DNA of 64,000 nucleotides from Flavobacterium omnivorum (GTDB lineage Bacteria; Bacteroidota; Bacteroidia; Flavobacteriales; Flavobacteriaceae): positions 1 through 64,000 of the forward strand of contig NZ_FNDB01000017.1 in the NCBI RefSeq assembly GCF_900099915.1, in the 5' to 3' direction. The position numbers and the translations under genes are program-made. Below the pieces are notes generated by a model. It saw only the letters and a list, made by a program, of their open reading frames with translations, did not search any database and was not told the DNA's origin. Below are positions 53,059 through 62,214 of this stretch, piece by piece (within the stretch, counting starts at the first letter, position 1; the number at the start of each line of letters is the position of its first letter).

Positions 53059-53574
53059 TTAACCTTTCTTTGAAGCTTTGTACAACGGCACAGCTGAGCA
53101 GGCCTCACCATACATAATACTTCGGGCAAAAGGTTGCAAGTAATGCGCTGCTAATACATAAGCCCGCATTGGAACCGGTTTTCTGGAGCATCCTTTTATG
53201 ATTACTGGCTTGTTTTCGTAAACCGAATAGTCTATTTTAGACAGTAACTCTTCATAAAGAGAAGCGTCTAAATCTTCCAAAGTTCCATTGATGATTTTCT
53301 TCGCAAATGGCGCTAGTTGAATGGCAACCAAAATAGAAGCCCAAGCTGGAACAATTGCATTGGTACTGCAATGAATAGCGACATATTGATCTTGATATTG
53401 TGACCAATCGTGATTTTTCAATTCCTCTCTAAAGTCTTTTTCTTTCAATAAAAAACCTTCTAAAAGCCATTGCGCCATATCAATTTGTGTCCGAGTACCT
53501 ATAGGATAATAATCTTCAAGATCAAAAACCACCAAAATACTATTGGCAACTTTATTTATAATTTCATCTTCCAT
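53059..53574 (-). CDS. DUF2480 family protein
   Basis: A 171-residue cytoplasmic protein of unknown function restricted to Bacteroidota. Family blocks: VVFDLEDYYPIG, the DMAQWLLEGFLLKEKDFRE segment, AIVPAWASIL and IIKGCSRKPVPMRAYVLAAHYLQP with a conserved Cys in KGCSRKPVP. This Cys and the regular occurrence beside SUF genes suggest a role with iron-sulphur assembly, but no reaction is proven. It is 8 nt after the ABC transporter stop, hence co-transcribed. Confidence 0.78.
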   Translation of the reverse strand: MEDEIINKVANSILVVFDLEDYYPIGTRTQIDMAQWLLEGFLLKEKDFREELKNHDWSQYQDQYVAIHCSTNAIVPAWASILVAIQLAPFAKKIINGTLEDLDASLYEELLSKIDYSVYENKPVIIKGCSRKPVPMRAYVLAAHYLQPFARSIMYGEACSAVPLYKASKKG

Positions 53575-53582
53575 ACCATTTT

Positions 53583-55415
53583 TTATTGATAGCCTTCAGC
53601 CTGTAGTGTAAACAGTTGGGCATATAATTTATTGTTTTCCATTAACTCATTATGCGTTCCGGATTCTAAGATCTTACCTTCTTGTAAGACTAAAATGCGG
53701 TCTGCCTGTCTCACAGTGCTAAATCTATGAGAAATTATTACACTGGTTTTATCTTTTATTAATCCTATAAACCGTTCAAAAACTTCACTTTCAGCCTTGG
53801 CGTCCAGCGCCGATGTGGGCTCGTCCAGAATCATAACCTCAGCGTTTTTCATGTAAGCCCGTGCCAATGCGATTTTTTGCCATTGTCCTCCGGATAGTTC
53901 CTGACCTTTGGCAAATCGTTTTCCCAGTTGTTGTTCGTAGCCATACTTTAATTCAGAGACAACTTCGTTGGCCAAACTCAATTCAGCCGCTTTTTGTATT
54001 CGTTCGTAATCATTAATTTCATCAATTTTTCCGATGGCGATATTTTCTTTCACTGAAAATTCATACTTGAAAAAATCCTGAAAAAGGACTCCAAAATATT
54101 CCTGGTAATTGGCCTTGTTATATCGATTTATATTGATGCCATCAAGTAAAATTTCACCTGATGTTGGCTCGTAAAACCGAAGCAGTAATTTAGTAAGTGT
54201 TGTTTTTCCAGCACCATTCTGCCCAACGAATGCCATTTTTTCTCCAGCTTTTATAACAAAACTAATGTCTTTTACTATTTGATTATCAGATTCCGGATAA
54301 GCAAAATAGACGTTTTTAAATTCAAATCCGGTTTTGATTTTTTCTGGCAACGGAACCTCCTTTTCATTTTTATATTCGGACGGAATGTCAAGAAAATCAA
54401 AATAATCTTTCAGATATAAAGAGCTTTCGGATATTCGAGTAAATTTCGAAAAAAAATCTCGCAGACTAGTCATTAAACGATTGAAACTCCCGGATAAAAA
54501 AGTTAATTCACCAAGTGTAATTCCGCCCGAAAGAACTCTGTAAATTATAAAAACATATGCTGCATAATAACTAATTGATCCTAAAACATTAAATAAAAAC
54601 CCATAACTGGAACGTTTTACAACGAGCGATTTATTTAATTTAAAATAGCGCGTTGCAAGGGTTTCAAATCTTTCGACCAGAAAGCTAGTTAATCCAAAAA
54701 GCTTAATTTCCTTTGCCGTTTTATCATTAGCGCCAATGAATCTAAGGTAATCCAATTCCCTTCTTTCGGAAGTCCAGCTTCTAGCCAGCGAATATTGTTG
54801 TTGACTGAAACGTACTTCGTTAATAAAAGACGGAAAAATGCTTAAAATTAATAAGACAATTAAATAAGGTTCAAAATAAATCAATCCTATTACAAGCGAA
54901 AAGATAGAAATAGTAGTTTGCGCTTGACCTAAAACATTCGACATTAAATCGACACGACCTGCCGTTTGCGTTCTTGCTCGATCTAGCTTGTCGTAAAATT
55001 CAGAATTTTCCAGCAGACTAATATCGATTTCATTAGTCTTTTTGATAATTTTAATCGAACTATTGATATTGTACTGATCTCCAAGAATTCCATCGGTAAG
55101 TGAAATTGCCCGACCTACCAAATCAGATAACACGACGAGTATAAACTCTATTGCTACAGAACGCCATAGCGTAGAATAATCCTTTTCGCCATGTGTTGTA
55201 ATTTGGATGATGGCATCAAAAATGAGTTTTCCAACCCATAAAATTGCAACCGGCAACAAAGCTGCAACTAGCCTGCAAAAAGCTGATGTCAAGAATAGCG
55301 TTTTGTTAGTACGCCAAATTTCTTTGAAAAAGCGGGGTATAAAAAAAAGCGAATCAAAAGAAGATTTTAATCCAATTTTTTGATCGTTTAAAGATTTGGG
55401 TTGAGTCCGCGCCAT
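53583..55415 (-). CDS. ABC transporter, fused permease and ATPase
   Basis: A 610-residue half-transporter: six membrane helices in the first 340 residues (type IV exporter fold), then a nucleotide-binding domain with Walker A VGQNGAGKTTL, Q-loop FQDFFKYE, signature ELSGGQWQK, Walker B VMILDEPTSALD and H-loop VIISHR. It would act as a homodimer, exporting a peptide, lipid or drug. Its start lies 1 nt from the SUF-associated DUF59 gene and its stop 8 nt before DUF2480, an unusual neighbourhood for an exporter; the substrate is unknown. Confidence 0.87.
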   Translation of the reverse strand: MARTQPKSLNDQKIGLKSSFDSLFFIPRFFKEIWRTNKTLFLTSAFCRLVAALLPVAILWVGKLIFDAIIQITTHGEKDYSTLWRSVAIEFILVVLSDLVGRAISLTDGILGDQYNINSSIKIIKKTNEIDISLLENSEFYDKLDRARTQTAGRVDLMSNVLGQAQTTISIFSLVIGLIYFEPYLIVLLILSIFPSFINEVRFSQQQYSLARSWTSERRELDYLRFIGANDKTAKEIKLFGLTSFLVERFETLATRYFKLNKSLVVKRSSYGFLFNVLGSISYYAAYVFIIYRVLSGGITLGELTFLSGSFNRLMTSLRDFFSKFTRISESSLYLKDYFDFLDIPSEYKNEKEVPLPEKIKTGFEFKNVYFAYPESDNQIVKDISFVIKAGEKMAFVGQNGAGKTTLTKLLLRFYEPTSGEILLDGININRYNKANYQEYFGVLFQDFFKYEFSVKENIAIGKIDEINDYERIQKAAELSLANEVVSELKYGYEQQLGKRFAKGQELSGGQWQKIALARAYMKNAEVMILDEPTSALDAKAESEVFERFIGLIKDKTSVIISHRFSTVRQADRILVLQEGKILESGTHNELMENNKLYAQLFTLQAEGYQ

Positions 55416-55416
55416 T

Positions 55417-55740
55417 TTAAAGCATTCCCAATTCTAATTTTGCTTCCTCGCTCATTAAATCTTTGCTCCATGGCGGATCAAAAGTGATTTCTACTTCAGC
55501 ATCTTTTACATGCTCAATCGACTTTACTTTGTCTTCGACCTCTCGTGGTAAACTTTCTGCAACTGGGCAGTTTGGAGAGGTAAGTGTCATTAGGATTTTT
55601 ACTTCATAATCCGTATTTACCATCACGTCGTAAATCAATCCTAATTCATATATATCTACAGGAATCTCCGGATCGTAAATAGTCTTTAATATTTTTACGA
55701 TTGATTCTCCTAATTCTGTGGTGTCTATCTCTTGTTCCAT
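55417..55740 (-). CDS. SUF-associated DUF59 (MIP18/PaaD-like) protein
   Basis: A 107-residue protein with the DUF59 core: IVKILKTIYDPEIPVDIYELGLIYDV, the LTSPNCPVAESLPREVEDKV block with the reactive Cys, and FDPPWSKDLMSEEAK. It assists maturation of iron-sulphur proteins, similar to SufT, and occurs inside or near suf operons throughout Bacteroidota. In this genome it is separated from sufE by the GxxExxY cassette. It is directly upstream (1 nt) of the ABC transporter gene. Confidence 0.82.
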   Translation of the reverse strand: MEQEIDTTELGESIVKILKTIYDPEIPVDIYELGLIYDVMVNTDYEVKILMTLTSPNCPVAESLPREVEDKVKSIEHVKDAEVEITFDPPWSKDLMSEEAKLELGML

Positions 55741-55751
55741 TGTTTGAATGT

Positions 55752-56329
55752 TTTAACCATATAAGACATTGAAGGTCATTTAAGGTTTTTGTTTTGAATA
55801 TTATATTTGTACTTTTTTATTATTTAGCTTGATTAAATCGTATCAAGAGTATGCTATGTTTATTTTTTATTCTTCCAGATATCTATATCTTTCGTTGACA
55901 TATGTTTTTTGTCCTTCTTTAAAAATATGTGTTACATTGAAATTTATCATTAATCCTATAGGAATTTCCAAAAGGTTCATATAGGTTAAAATTTGGGCTT
56001 CATGTATTGGTAAAACTTTTTCGACTGCTTTAAGTTCAACTACTAAACTTTTTTCAACCAATAAGTCACATCTTAATCCTGTTTCAAGTTCTAAACCTTT
56101 ATAATAAACAGGTATTGTAAGTTCAGTTTCGAATTCTAAACCTCTAATTGTCAATTCTTTTTTTAAACAGGTATGATAAACACTTTCTAAAAGACCGGGA
56201 CCAAGATGTTTATGGACTTCTATAGCACAACCATTAACCTGATAAATTAAATCTTTTAAATATGTTTTGGTCATAAATTTTTCGTTTTTATTCTGACTTA
56301 TATGACCTTAAATGTCTTATATGGTTAAA
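55752..56329. mobile_element. Inverted-repeat cassette carrying a GxxExxY gene
   Basis: 28-bp inverted repeats with one mismatch: 55752-55779 and 56302-56329 (outer 19 bases perfect, TTTAACCATATAAGACATT). Between them is one gene only. It sits between sufE and the DUF59 gene, splitting an otherwise continuous minus-strand set. No transposase is present, so it would be moved in trans or be an old insertion. Confidence 0.65.
55867..56274 (-). CDS. GxxExxY protein (PDDEXK_3-type)
   Basis: A 135-residue protein of a widespread family with the name motif GPGLLESVY at about residues 25-33. The PD-(D/E)xK-like core is visible: LRCDLLVEKSLVVELKAVEKV, with Asp, Glu-x-Lys in place. This suggests nuclease ancestry, though no activity is established. 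The product has no targeting signal. It is flanked by perfect inverted repeats (see the cassette) and has no link to iron-sulphur assembly except location, so it is best seen as inserted. Confidence 0.85.
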   Translation of the reverse strand: MTKTYLKDLIYQVNGCAIEVHKHLGPGLLESVYHTCLKKELTIRGLEFETELTIPVYYKGLELETGLRCDLLVEKSLVVELKAVEKVLPIHEAQILTYMNLLEIPIGLMINFNVTHIFKEGQKTYVNERYRYLEE

Positions 56330-56344
56330 CGAATTAGTTCGGAA

Positions 56345-56764
56345 TCAATTCTGTGCATTGAACGCCAAAGCATACATTTTAATATTTTTTATCATCGATA
56401 CCAATCCGTTAGCTCGCGTTGGCGATAGGTGTTCTTTCAAGCCTATTTCATCAATAAAATTCATGTCGGCTTCTAGGATATCCGATGCTTTTTGATTGGA
56501 GAAAGTCCGAATCAATATCGCAATGATTCCTTTGGTCAAGATGGCATCACTATCAGCGGTGAAAACAATTTTATCGTCTGTTTGTTCCCCTTGCAACCAT
56601 ACTTTCGATTGGCAGCCTTTGATGATGTTATTTTCGGTTTTGTATTCTTCTTTGATTAGCGGCAGTTTTTTTCCTAATTCGATGATGTATTCATACCGTT
56701 CCATCCAGTCGTCAAACATGGAGAACTCATCAACAATTTCTTCTTGTATCTCTTTAATTTTCAT
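56345..56764 (-). CDS. sufE: SufE, sulphur-acceptor for SufS
   Basis: A 139-residue sulphur-transfer protein. It accepts persulphide from SufS on the Cys of IIKGCQSKVWLQGE and passes it to SufBCD. The ADSDAILTKGIIAILIRTFSNQ and LSPTRANGLVSMIKNI segments complete the family fold. It lies in the same strand and order as sufS with one lipoprotein gene between. The GxxExxY cassette lies directly downstream, ending 16 nt after its stop. Confidence 0.9.
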   Translation of the reverse strand: MKIKEIQEEIVDEFSMFDDWMERYEYIIELGKKLPLIKEEYKTENNIIKGCQSKVWLQGEQTDDKIVFTADSDAILTKGIIAILIRTFSNQKASDILEADMNFIDEIGLKEHLSPTRANGLVSMIKNIKMYALAFNAQN

Positions 56765-56787
56765 AATTAGCTGATTTTGTTTCCGTA

Positions 56788-57222
56788 TTACTCTTGTTTA
56801 ACAAATGAATTTATCTTAACAACGAATTTCTTTATTTCCTTTGGCGGAAAGCCATGATCAAAACCTGTTGTATCATAGATTTTGTCTTTGTAATTGATTG
56901 TTAAGTTGGCAATAGCTGCACCATCATGAAAACGCTTTTCAGTTGGTGCTTTCAGTTCGGATAACCGATCTAATTCTAACGCTTTGAAACAAGCCACAAC
57001 TTCTTTCCAATCGGCATCACTAATTTTTATGGGCGCCGCTTTATCATTTCCATCTCTGTCTTTAGAAACAGTGATTGTCTGATTTTTCAGGGTGATTTTT
57101 TGATAAAAACCTCTGGTATTGGCGGTGTATTCAATTACGGCGTTTTGCATATCTTGAGCCTTAGCACTATCGCAACCGTTGCTTAAGAAAATAGTAAGGA
57201 ATAAAATAGATAGTATTTTCAT
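56788..57222 (-). CDS. Small lipoprotein of unknown function between sufS and sufE
   Basis: A 144-residue exported protein; the signal peptide ends in LSNGCDSAKA, with a probable lipobox Cys at 17. The mature domain is mostly beta (VIEYTANTRGFYQKITLKNQ, then KIYDTTGFDHGFPPKEI). No named family is recognised; similar small lipoproteins are common in Flavobacteriaceae. It is 19 nt downstream of sufS and 23 nt upstream of sufE, so transcribed with them although it resides in the envelope and cannot act in the cytosolic SUF pathway directly. Confidence 0.65.
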   Translation of the reverse strand: MKILSILFLTIFLSNGCDSAKAQDMQNAVIEYTANTRGFYQKITLKNQTITVSKDRDGNDKAAPIKISDADWKEVVACFKALELDRLSELKAPTEKRFHDGAAIANLTINYKDKIYDTTGFDHGFPPKEIKKFVVKINSFVKQE

Positions 57223-57241
57223 GTGACTTTAATTTTGGTTT

Positions 57242-58456
57242 TTAAGACAACATAAGCTGCGCTTTTTTAACTGCCGCTACCATGAGATCAATTTCTTCTT
57301 TGGTATTATAAAAAGCAAATGAGGCTCTTATCGTACCAGGGATGTTAAAGAAAGTCATGATAGGTTGCGCGCAATGATGTCCTGTGCGTACCGCTATTCC
57401 TAATTTGTCAATTATTGTACCAATATCATAAGGATGGATTCCTTCAATGTTAAACGAAATTACGGAAGTTTTTTCTTTGGCAGTGCCAAAAATTTTCAAC
57501 CCTTCAATTTCTAGCAAACGTTTGGTACCATAGTGTAGTAATTCTTTTTCTTGCTGTTGAATGTTGTCAAAACCCACTTCATTCATATAATCAATTGCAG
57601 TTCCTAGGGCAATTCCCCCAGCAATATTTGGTGTTCCGGCTTCGAATTTATGGGGCAATTCCGCATAAGTTGTTTTCTCGAAACTCACTTCCTTGATCAT
57701 TTCTCCTCCACCTTGATATGGCGGTAATTTATTCAACCACGCTTCTTTTCCATATAAAATTCCGGTTCCCGTAGGTCCGCAAATTTTATGACCTGAAAAA
57801 ACATAAAAGTCACAGTCCAATTCTTGAACATTTGGTTTCAAATGCGGAACGGCTTGCGCACCATCAATCAAAATTGCAGCTCCCACCTCATGTGCTTTAT
57901 CAATCATGTATTTAATAGGATTGACAGTGCCAAGGGCATTAGAGATATGATTAACCGTTACGATTTTCGTTTTGTTTGAAAGTAACGCATCATATTCGGC
58001 CATGATTAATTCGCCTTCCTGATTCATAGGAATTACGCGTAAGACAGCTCCAGTTTTCTCACATAACATTTGCCAAGGCACAATATTGCTGTGGTGTTCC
58101 AATGCGGAAACCAAGATTTCATCCCCTGGTTTCAAGATAGCAGCAAAGCCATTGGTAACCAAGTTAATTCCATGTGTAGTTCCCGATGTAAAAAGTACTT
58201 CGTGAGCGAATTTCGCATTGATGTGACTTTGAATTTTACCACGAGAAGTTTCATACGCATCGGTTGCCAATTGGCTTAATGTGTGAACACCGCGATGAAT
58301 GTTGGCATTAATCTCTTGATAATATTTTGAAATCGCATCAATCACTACTTGTGGTTTTTGCGAAGTAGCTCCATTATCGAAATAAACTAATGGTTTTCCA
58401 TTTACTTTCTGAGTAAGTATAGGAAAATCGGCTCTAATTTTATTTATATCTAGCAT
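57242..58456 (-). CDS. sufS: Cysteine desulfurase SufS
   Basis: A PLP enzyme of 404 residues that removes sulphur from cysteine for iron-sulphur cluster assembly. The PLP Lys lies in SGHKICGPTGTGILYG (about residue 222-228), the binding His in EHHSN, and the active-site Cys in RTGHHCAQPIM (about 360). The type II NifS-like (SufS) form is shown by the short Cys loop. It is first of the group sufS - lipoprotein - sufE and has its own -7 promoter element. Homodimer in the cytosol; acts with SufE. Confidence 0.95.
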   Translation of the reverse strand: MLDINKIRADFPILTQKVNGKPLVYFDNGATSQKPQVVIDAISKYYQEINANIHRGVHTLSQLATDAYETSRGKIQSHINAKFAHEVLFTSGTTHGINLVTNGFAAILKPGDEILVSALEHHSNIVPWQMLCEKTGAVLRVIPMNQEGELIMAEYDALLSNKTKIVTVNHISNALGTVNPIKYMIDKAHEVGAAILIDGAQAVPHLKPNVQELDCDFYVFSGHKICGPTGTGILYGKEAWLNKLPPYQGGGEMIKEVSFEKTTYAELPHKFEAGTPNIAGGIALGTAIDYMNEVGFDNIQQQEKELLHYGTKRLLEIEGLKIFGTAKEKTSVISFNIEGIHPYDIGTIIDKLGIAVRTGHHCAQPIMTFFNIPGTIRASFAFYNTKEEIDLMVAAVKKAQLMLS

Positions 58457-58480
58457 AATTATTTAGAAAAGTTCTAAATA

Positions 58481-58488
58481 CAAAAGTA
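58481..58488 (-). promoter_or_regulatory. -7 promoter element for sufS
   Basis: The minus strand reads TACTTTTG, an exact TAnnTTTG match, giving a leader of about 18 nt to the ATG at 58456. The -33 position has no TTG. Confidence 0.45.
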
Positions 58489-58621
58489 GTGAAAAACCAA
58501 ATCGTTTTAGCCACGAATTCACTAATTTTTATGCTTGTTTCTTATGCGTTTATAGAATTTTCTTATTGAATTAGTAATTGGATTTTTTATTAAATTGCAA
58601 TAAATTAATTCTGTAGTCAAA

Positions 58622-59974
58622 ATGAAAAAATTCTTTAAGTTCGTTGGTTTTGCCGCTGTTATCGGAATGTTTTATTTGGGATTCACTACCTACCCAAAAC
58701 TCGATTTAATTTCTGGCTTTTCAGCCAAAAGCATCGCTTCAGGACATTTTATTGATGATCGTTCGCAAAACATGATTGAAAAAGGAGACAATGATATTGA
58801 TATGATTGATTTGGCCAACAACACAATTGAAGATGCTGGACAGTTTGCCGTTGCTTCAGTTTATGGTTTGAAGGAAAGAAAAGCGATTTACCGTAAAGGA
58901 TTAGGAGCCACTTTGATCAACGATGATTTTGATATTTCAAAACCGTATTTGGTTCCTAAACGAAGTTTACCGAACAACACAATTCCTTTCCCTTACGGAA
59001 ATAAAGAACCAAGAGATACGGTTTTTACCAATATTGATTATGCTAAATTGAATGCGGCTGTCGCCAATGCCTTCGATACAAAAGGAGCACTAAATAAAAG
59101 AACGCGTTCGCTACTGGTGATTTATAAAGACAAAATTATTGCTGAAAAATACGATACTGGTTTTGATAAGAACAGTAAAATATTAGGTTGGTCGATGACT
59201 AAAAGTGTTACGGCGACCCTGTTTGGAGTTTTAGAAAAGCAAAGAAAATTTGATATTGATGCTCCTGCTCCAATTCCAGAATGGGCAAACGACGAACGAA
59301 AATTGATAACCACAAGTGATTTGCTCCACATGAATTCTGGCTTACAGTGGGTGGAGAATTACAGCACAATCTGTGATGCTACTAAAATGCTTTTTCAAGC
59401 CGAGGATATGACGCGTTCCCAACTTGAGAAACCAGCGGAGCATAAACCCAACACGAGATGGAATTACTCCTCAGGAACAACCAACTTACTTTCTGGAATT
59501 TTGCGAAAGCAATTCAAAACGCATCAGGAATATTTAGATTTTTGGCACACAGATTTAATAGATAAAATAGGAATGAACTCGATGGTAATCGAAACCGATA
59601 TGGCTGGAAATTATGTAGGTTCTTCATACGGTTGGGCTACCACGCGCGACTGGTCAAAATTGGGGTTATTGTATTTGCACAAAGGGAATTGGAGCGGGGA
59701 ACAAATTTTCAATGAAGGTTGGGCAAAATATGTTGCTACACCTACGAATACGTCAGACGGAAAATATGGTGCGCATTTTTGGCTTAATGCTGGTAGCACG
59801 TTTCAAGATGTTCCGAAGGATATGTATTTTTGTAGTGGTTATCAAGGTCAAATGATTTTGATTATTCCGTCACTTCATTTAGTTGTGGTTCGAATGGGTT
59901 TAAAAGAATCTCCAGAATTTAATTTTAATGAAATCATGAAGGGGATAATCGATTCCATAAAGCATATTAAATAA
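58622..59974 (+). CDS. Serine hydrolase of the beta-lactamase/class C family
   Basis: A 450-residue membrane-anchored hydrolase (N-terminal helix about 6-22, FVGFAAVIGMFYLGFTTY). The class C motifs are SMTK (SxxK, nucleophile Ser, about residue 193-196) in GWSMTKSVTATL, YSSG near WNYSSGTTNLLSGIL (the YxN-type box altered) and HFWLNAG. It resembles esterase/EstB and 6-aminohexanoate-dimer hydrolase relatives rather than true beta-lactamases. The periplasmic substrate is unknown. It is transcribed opposite to sufS and converges on sufD. Confidence 0.8.
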   Translation: MKKFFKFVGFAAVIGMFYLGFTTYPKLDLISGFSAKSIASGHFIDDRSQNMIEKGDNDIDMIDLANNTIEDAGQFAVASVYGLKERKAIYRKGLGATLINDDFDISKPYLVPKRSLPNNTIPFPYGNKEPRDTVFTNIDYAKLNAAVANAFDTKGALNKRTRSLLVIYKDKIIAEKYDTGFDKNSKILGWSMTKSVTATLFGVLEKQRKFDIDAPAPIPEWANDERKLITTSDLLHMNSGLQWVENYSTICDATKMLFQAEDMTRSQLEKPAEHKPNTRWNYSSGTTNLLSGILRKQFKTHQEYLDFWHTDLIDKIGMNSMVIETDMAGNYVGSSYGWATTRDWSKLGLLYLHKGNWSGEQIFNEGWAKYVATPTNTSDGKYGAHFWLNAGSTFQDVPKDMYFCSGYQGQMILIIPSLHLVVVRMGLKESPEFNFNEIMKGIIDSIKHIK

Positions 59975-59988
59975 AATAGCAAAAGGCA

Positions 59989-60019
59989 CAAAGTTTAGTA
60001 AAAACCTTGTGCCCTTTGC
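59989..60019. terminator. Bidirectional terminator between the serine hydrolase and sufD
   Basis: GCAAAAGGCACAAAG (from 59989) pairs nearly completely with CTTGTGCCCTTTGC (to about 60019). Confidence 0.65.
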
Positions 60020-60054
60020 GTAAATCTTAGCGAACTTTGGGGTTAAAAACTTAA

Positions 60055-61371
60055 CTACAAATCAAATCCCATTTTAACGCCTAATTTTGTAGCGATAATT
60101 TTGGTGATGCGCTGTTTCAATTCCGGTATTTTGATGTTTTCAATGACGGCATTCGAGAATGCATACATCAACAATGCTTTGGCTTCTTTTTGAGGAATTC
60201 CACGTTGCTGCATATAGAATAGCGCAGTTTCATCCAATTGTCCAACCGTGCAACCATGAGAACATTTTACGTCATCAGCAAAAATCTCCAATTGCGGTTT
60301 AGCATTTATTGTTGCTTTGTCGCTCAATAAAATATTGTTACTTTTTTGGAACGCATTCGTTTTTTGCGCTTCTTTTTCTACGTACACTTTTCCGTTGAAA
60401 ACGCCCGTAGAACGATCGGAATAAATTCCTTTATAGTCCTGAAAACTTTCGCAGTTTGGAGTGGAATGTTTTACTAGAGTATAATGATCTACATGTTGTT
60501 TTTCGCCAATGATAGTGATTCCGTTTAAGGTACTTGTCAATCTTTCGCCAAAATGATAGAAATTTAAGTTGTTTCTCGTCAAGTTTCCTCCAAAAGAGAA
60601 GGTATGAACTGAAACGTGACTTTCCTGTTTTTGGGAAACATAAGTGTTGTCAATTAAATTCGCTTCAAGTGTATCATTTTGTATTTTGTAATAATCAACG
60701 ATAGCACGTTTTTGAGCAAAAATCTCCGTAACGGAATTCGTTAACACTGGATTTTCATTTAAACTTTGATGACGCTCAATAATTTGAACATGAGAATTTT
60801 CACCTACAATCACTAAGTTTCTCGGCTGAACCAAAAGAGCTGCTTCATTTCCTGTAGAGAAATACATGATTTCAATAGGTTTGTCTGCTACTTTGCTCTT
60901 TGGGATGTTGATATACGCACCTTCCATGGCAAAAGCGGTATTCAACGAAGTTAAACTTTCGTCTTCGTTAGCGATTTGGTTAAAATAAGCGTCAATAACC
61001 ATCTTGTATTTTGGCTTAGTCAATGCTGATGACATCAGGCATACATCAATTCCTTCATGCGTTGTTGCTGATAAATGGGAGCTGAAAACACCATCAACAA
61101 ACACTATTTTATAGGTGTCTATCTCGTGTAAAAAGTATTTTTTTACATGATTGAATTCAATTGCATTTTCTTTTTTTGAAAAAACGGTAAAGTCATTTTT
61201 TAAGATGGCGTTTAACGAGGTATATTTCCACGATTCGTCTTTTTTGGTTGGGAACCCTTTATTTTCAAAGTTTTTTAAGGCAGCTGTGCGCACATCATGA
61301 AGTTCTGAATGAACATCGATGCGTTCTTCAAAAGCCATGAAAGACGATATTAATTTTTCTTTTAATTCCAT
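60055..61371 (-). CDS. sufD: SufD, iron-sulphur cluster scaffold subunit
   Basis: A 438-residue member of the SufBD family forming SufBC2D. It shows the right-handed beta-helix core and the C-terminal block KCSHGCTVGQLDETALFYMQQRGIPQKEAKALLMYAF. The conserved His used at the SufB-SufD interface is expected in CSHG. SufD lacks its own cluster-binding Cys set but is required for iron entry. It follows sufC with a palindromic repeat between them. Confidence 0.93.
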   Translation of the reverse strand: MELKEKLISSFMAFEERIDVHSELHDVRTAALKNFENKGFPTKKDESWKYTSLNAILKNDFTVFSKKENAIEFNHVKKYFLHEIDTYKIVFVDGVFSSHLSATTHEGIDVCLMSSALTKPKYKMVIDAYFNQIANEDESLTSLNTAFAMEGAYINIPKSKVADKPIEIMYFSTGNEAALLVQPRNLVIVGENSHVQIIERHQSLNENPVLTNSVTEIFAQKRAIVDYYKIQNDTLEANLIDNTYVSQKQESHVSVHTFSFGGNLTRNNLNFYHFGERLTSTLNGITIIGEKQHVDHYTLVKHSTPNCESFQDYKGIYSDRSTGVFNGKVYVEKEAQKTNAFQKSNNILLSDKATINAKPQLEIFADDVKCSHGCTVGQLDETALFYMQQRGIPQKEAKALLMYAFSNAVIENIKIPELKQRITKIIATKLGVKMGFDL

Positions 61372-61380
61372 TTATATATT

Positions 61381-61446
61381 GTTTAAAGTTTAAGGTTTAA
61401 AAGTTTAAAGTTATCTCGAGGCAACTTTAAACTTTAAACTTTAAAC
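61381..61446. repeat. Empty GTTTAAA-heptad palindrome between sufC and sufD
   Basis: A left arm of GTTTAAAGTTTAAGG-type heptads (61381-61412) pairs with AACTTTAAACTTTAAAC-type repeats (61423-61446), loop ATCTCGAGGC. It is of the same family as the arms around the four-helix gene (62215-62238, 62644-62699), but holds no gene. Confidence 0.7.
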
Positions 61447-61452
61447 AAATTT

Positions 61453-62205
61453 TTAAGCTTCTTGTTCTTGTTTAATCCAGTCGTATCCTTTTTCTTCCAG
61501 CTCTAAAGCCAAAGAAGCGTCTCCAGATTTTACAATTTTACCGTTGAGTAAAACATGAACAAAATCAGGGACGATATAATCTAATAAACGTTGGTAATGC
61601 GTAATTACTACGATGGCGTTTTTGTCGCTTTTTAGTTTATTTACTCCGTTTGCTACAATACGCAAAGCATCAATATCAAGACCAGAATCAGTTTCATCTA
61701 GAATTGCCAATTTTGGTTCTAGCATGGCCATTTGGAAAATTTCGTTACGTTTTTTCTCTCCACCAGAAAAACCTTCGTTTAGAGAACGAGACAAAAATTT
61801 ACGGTCGATTTCTAATAATTCTGATTTCTCACGAATGACTTTTAGCATTTCATTAGCAGGCATTTCTTCCTGACCGTTTGCTTTACGTGTTTCGTTGATG
61901 GCAGTTCTCATGAAGTTGGTAACTGAAACTCCCGGAATTTCCACTGGATATTGGAATGAAAGAAAAACACCTTTATGTGCTCTTTCTTCAGGAGCTAATT
62001 CACTAAGATCTTCTCCGTCTAAAGTGATTTCACCATCAGTTACTTCGTAGTTTTCATTTCCTGCAATGATGGACGCAAGGGTACTTTTTCCAGCACCATT
62101 TGGTCCCATTATCGCGTGAATTTCTCCTGCTTTTACTTCAAGGTTAATCCCTTTTAATATTTCTTTATCCCCAATTGAGGCGTGTAAATTTTTTATACTT
62201 AACAT
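61453..62205 (-). CDS. sufC: SufC, ATPase of the SUF scaffold
   Basis: An ABC-type ATPase of 250 residues. Walker A is GPNGAGKST, the signature [13 protein letters not shown], Walker [12 protein letters not shown] and the H-loop VVITHYQR. Unlike membrane transporters it works as a soluble SufBC2D complex and powers conformational change during cluster assembly. The family's LSGG variant FSGGEKKR is present. It is separated from sufB by the four-helix-bundle cassette and from sufD by the empty repeat. Confidence 0.95.
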   Translation of the reverse strand: MLSIKNLHASIGDKEILKGINLEVKAGEIHAIMGPNGAGKSTLASIIAGNENYEVTDGEITLDGEDLSELAPEERAHKGVFLSFQYPVEIPGVSVTNFMRTAINETRKANGQEEMPANEMLKVIREKSELLEIDRKFLSRSLNEGFSGGEKKRNEIFQMAMLEPKLAILDETDSGLDIDALRIVANGVNKLKSDKNAIVVITHYQRLLDYIVPDFVHVLLNGKIVKSGDASLALELEEKGYDWIKQEQEA

Positions 62206-62214
62206 GTTTTCTTT

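Noticed and set aside
61381..61446. CRISPR-like array of GTTTAAA units
   Set aside because: The repeats are 7 bp, contiguous and palindromic with no spacers; no cas genes are present in the window.
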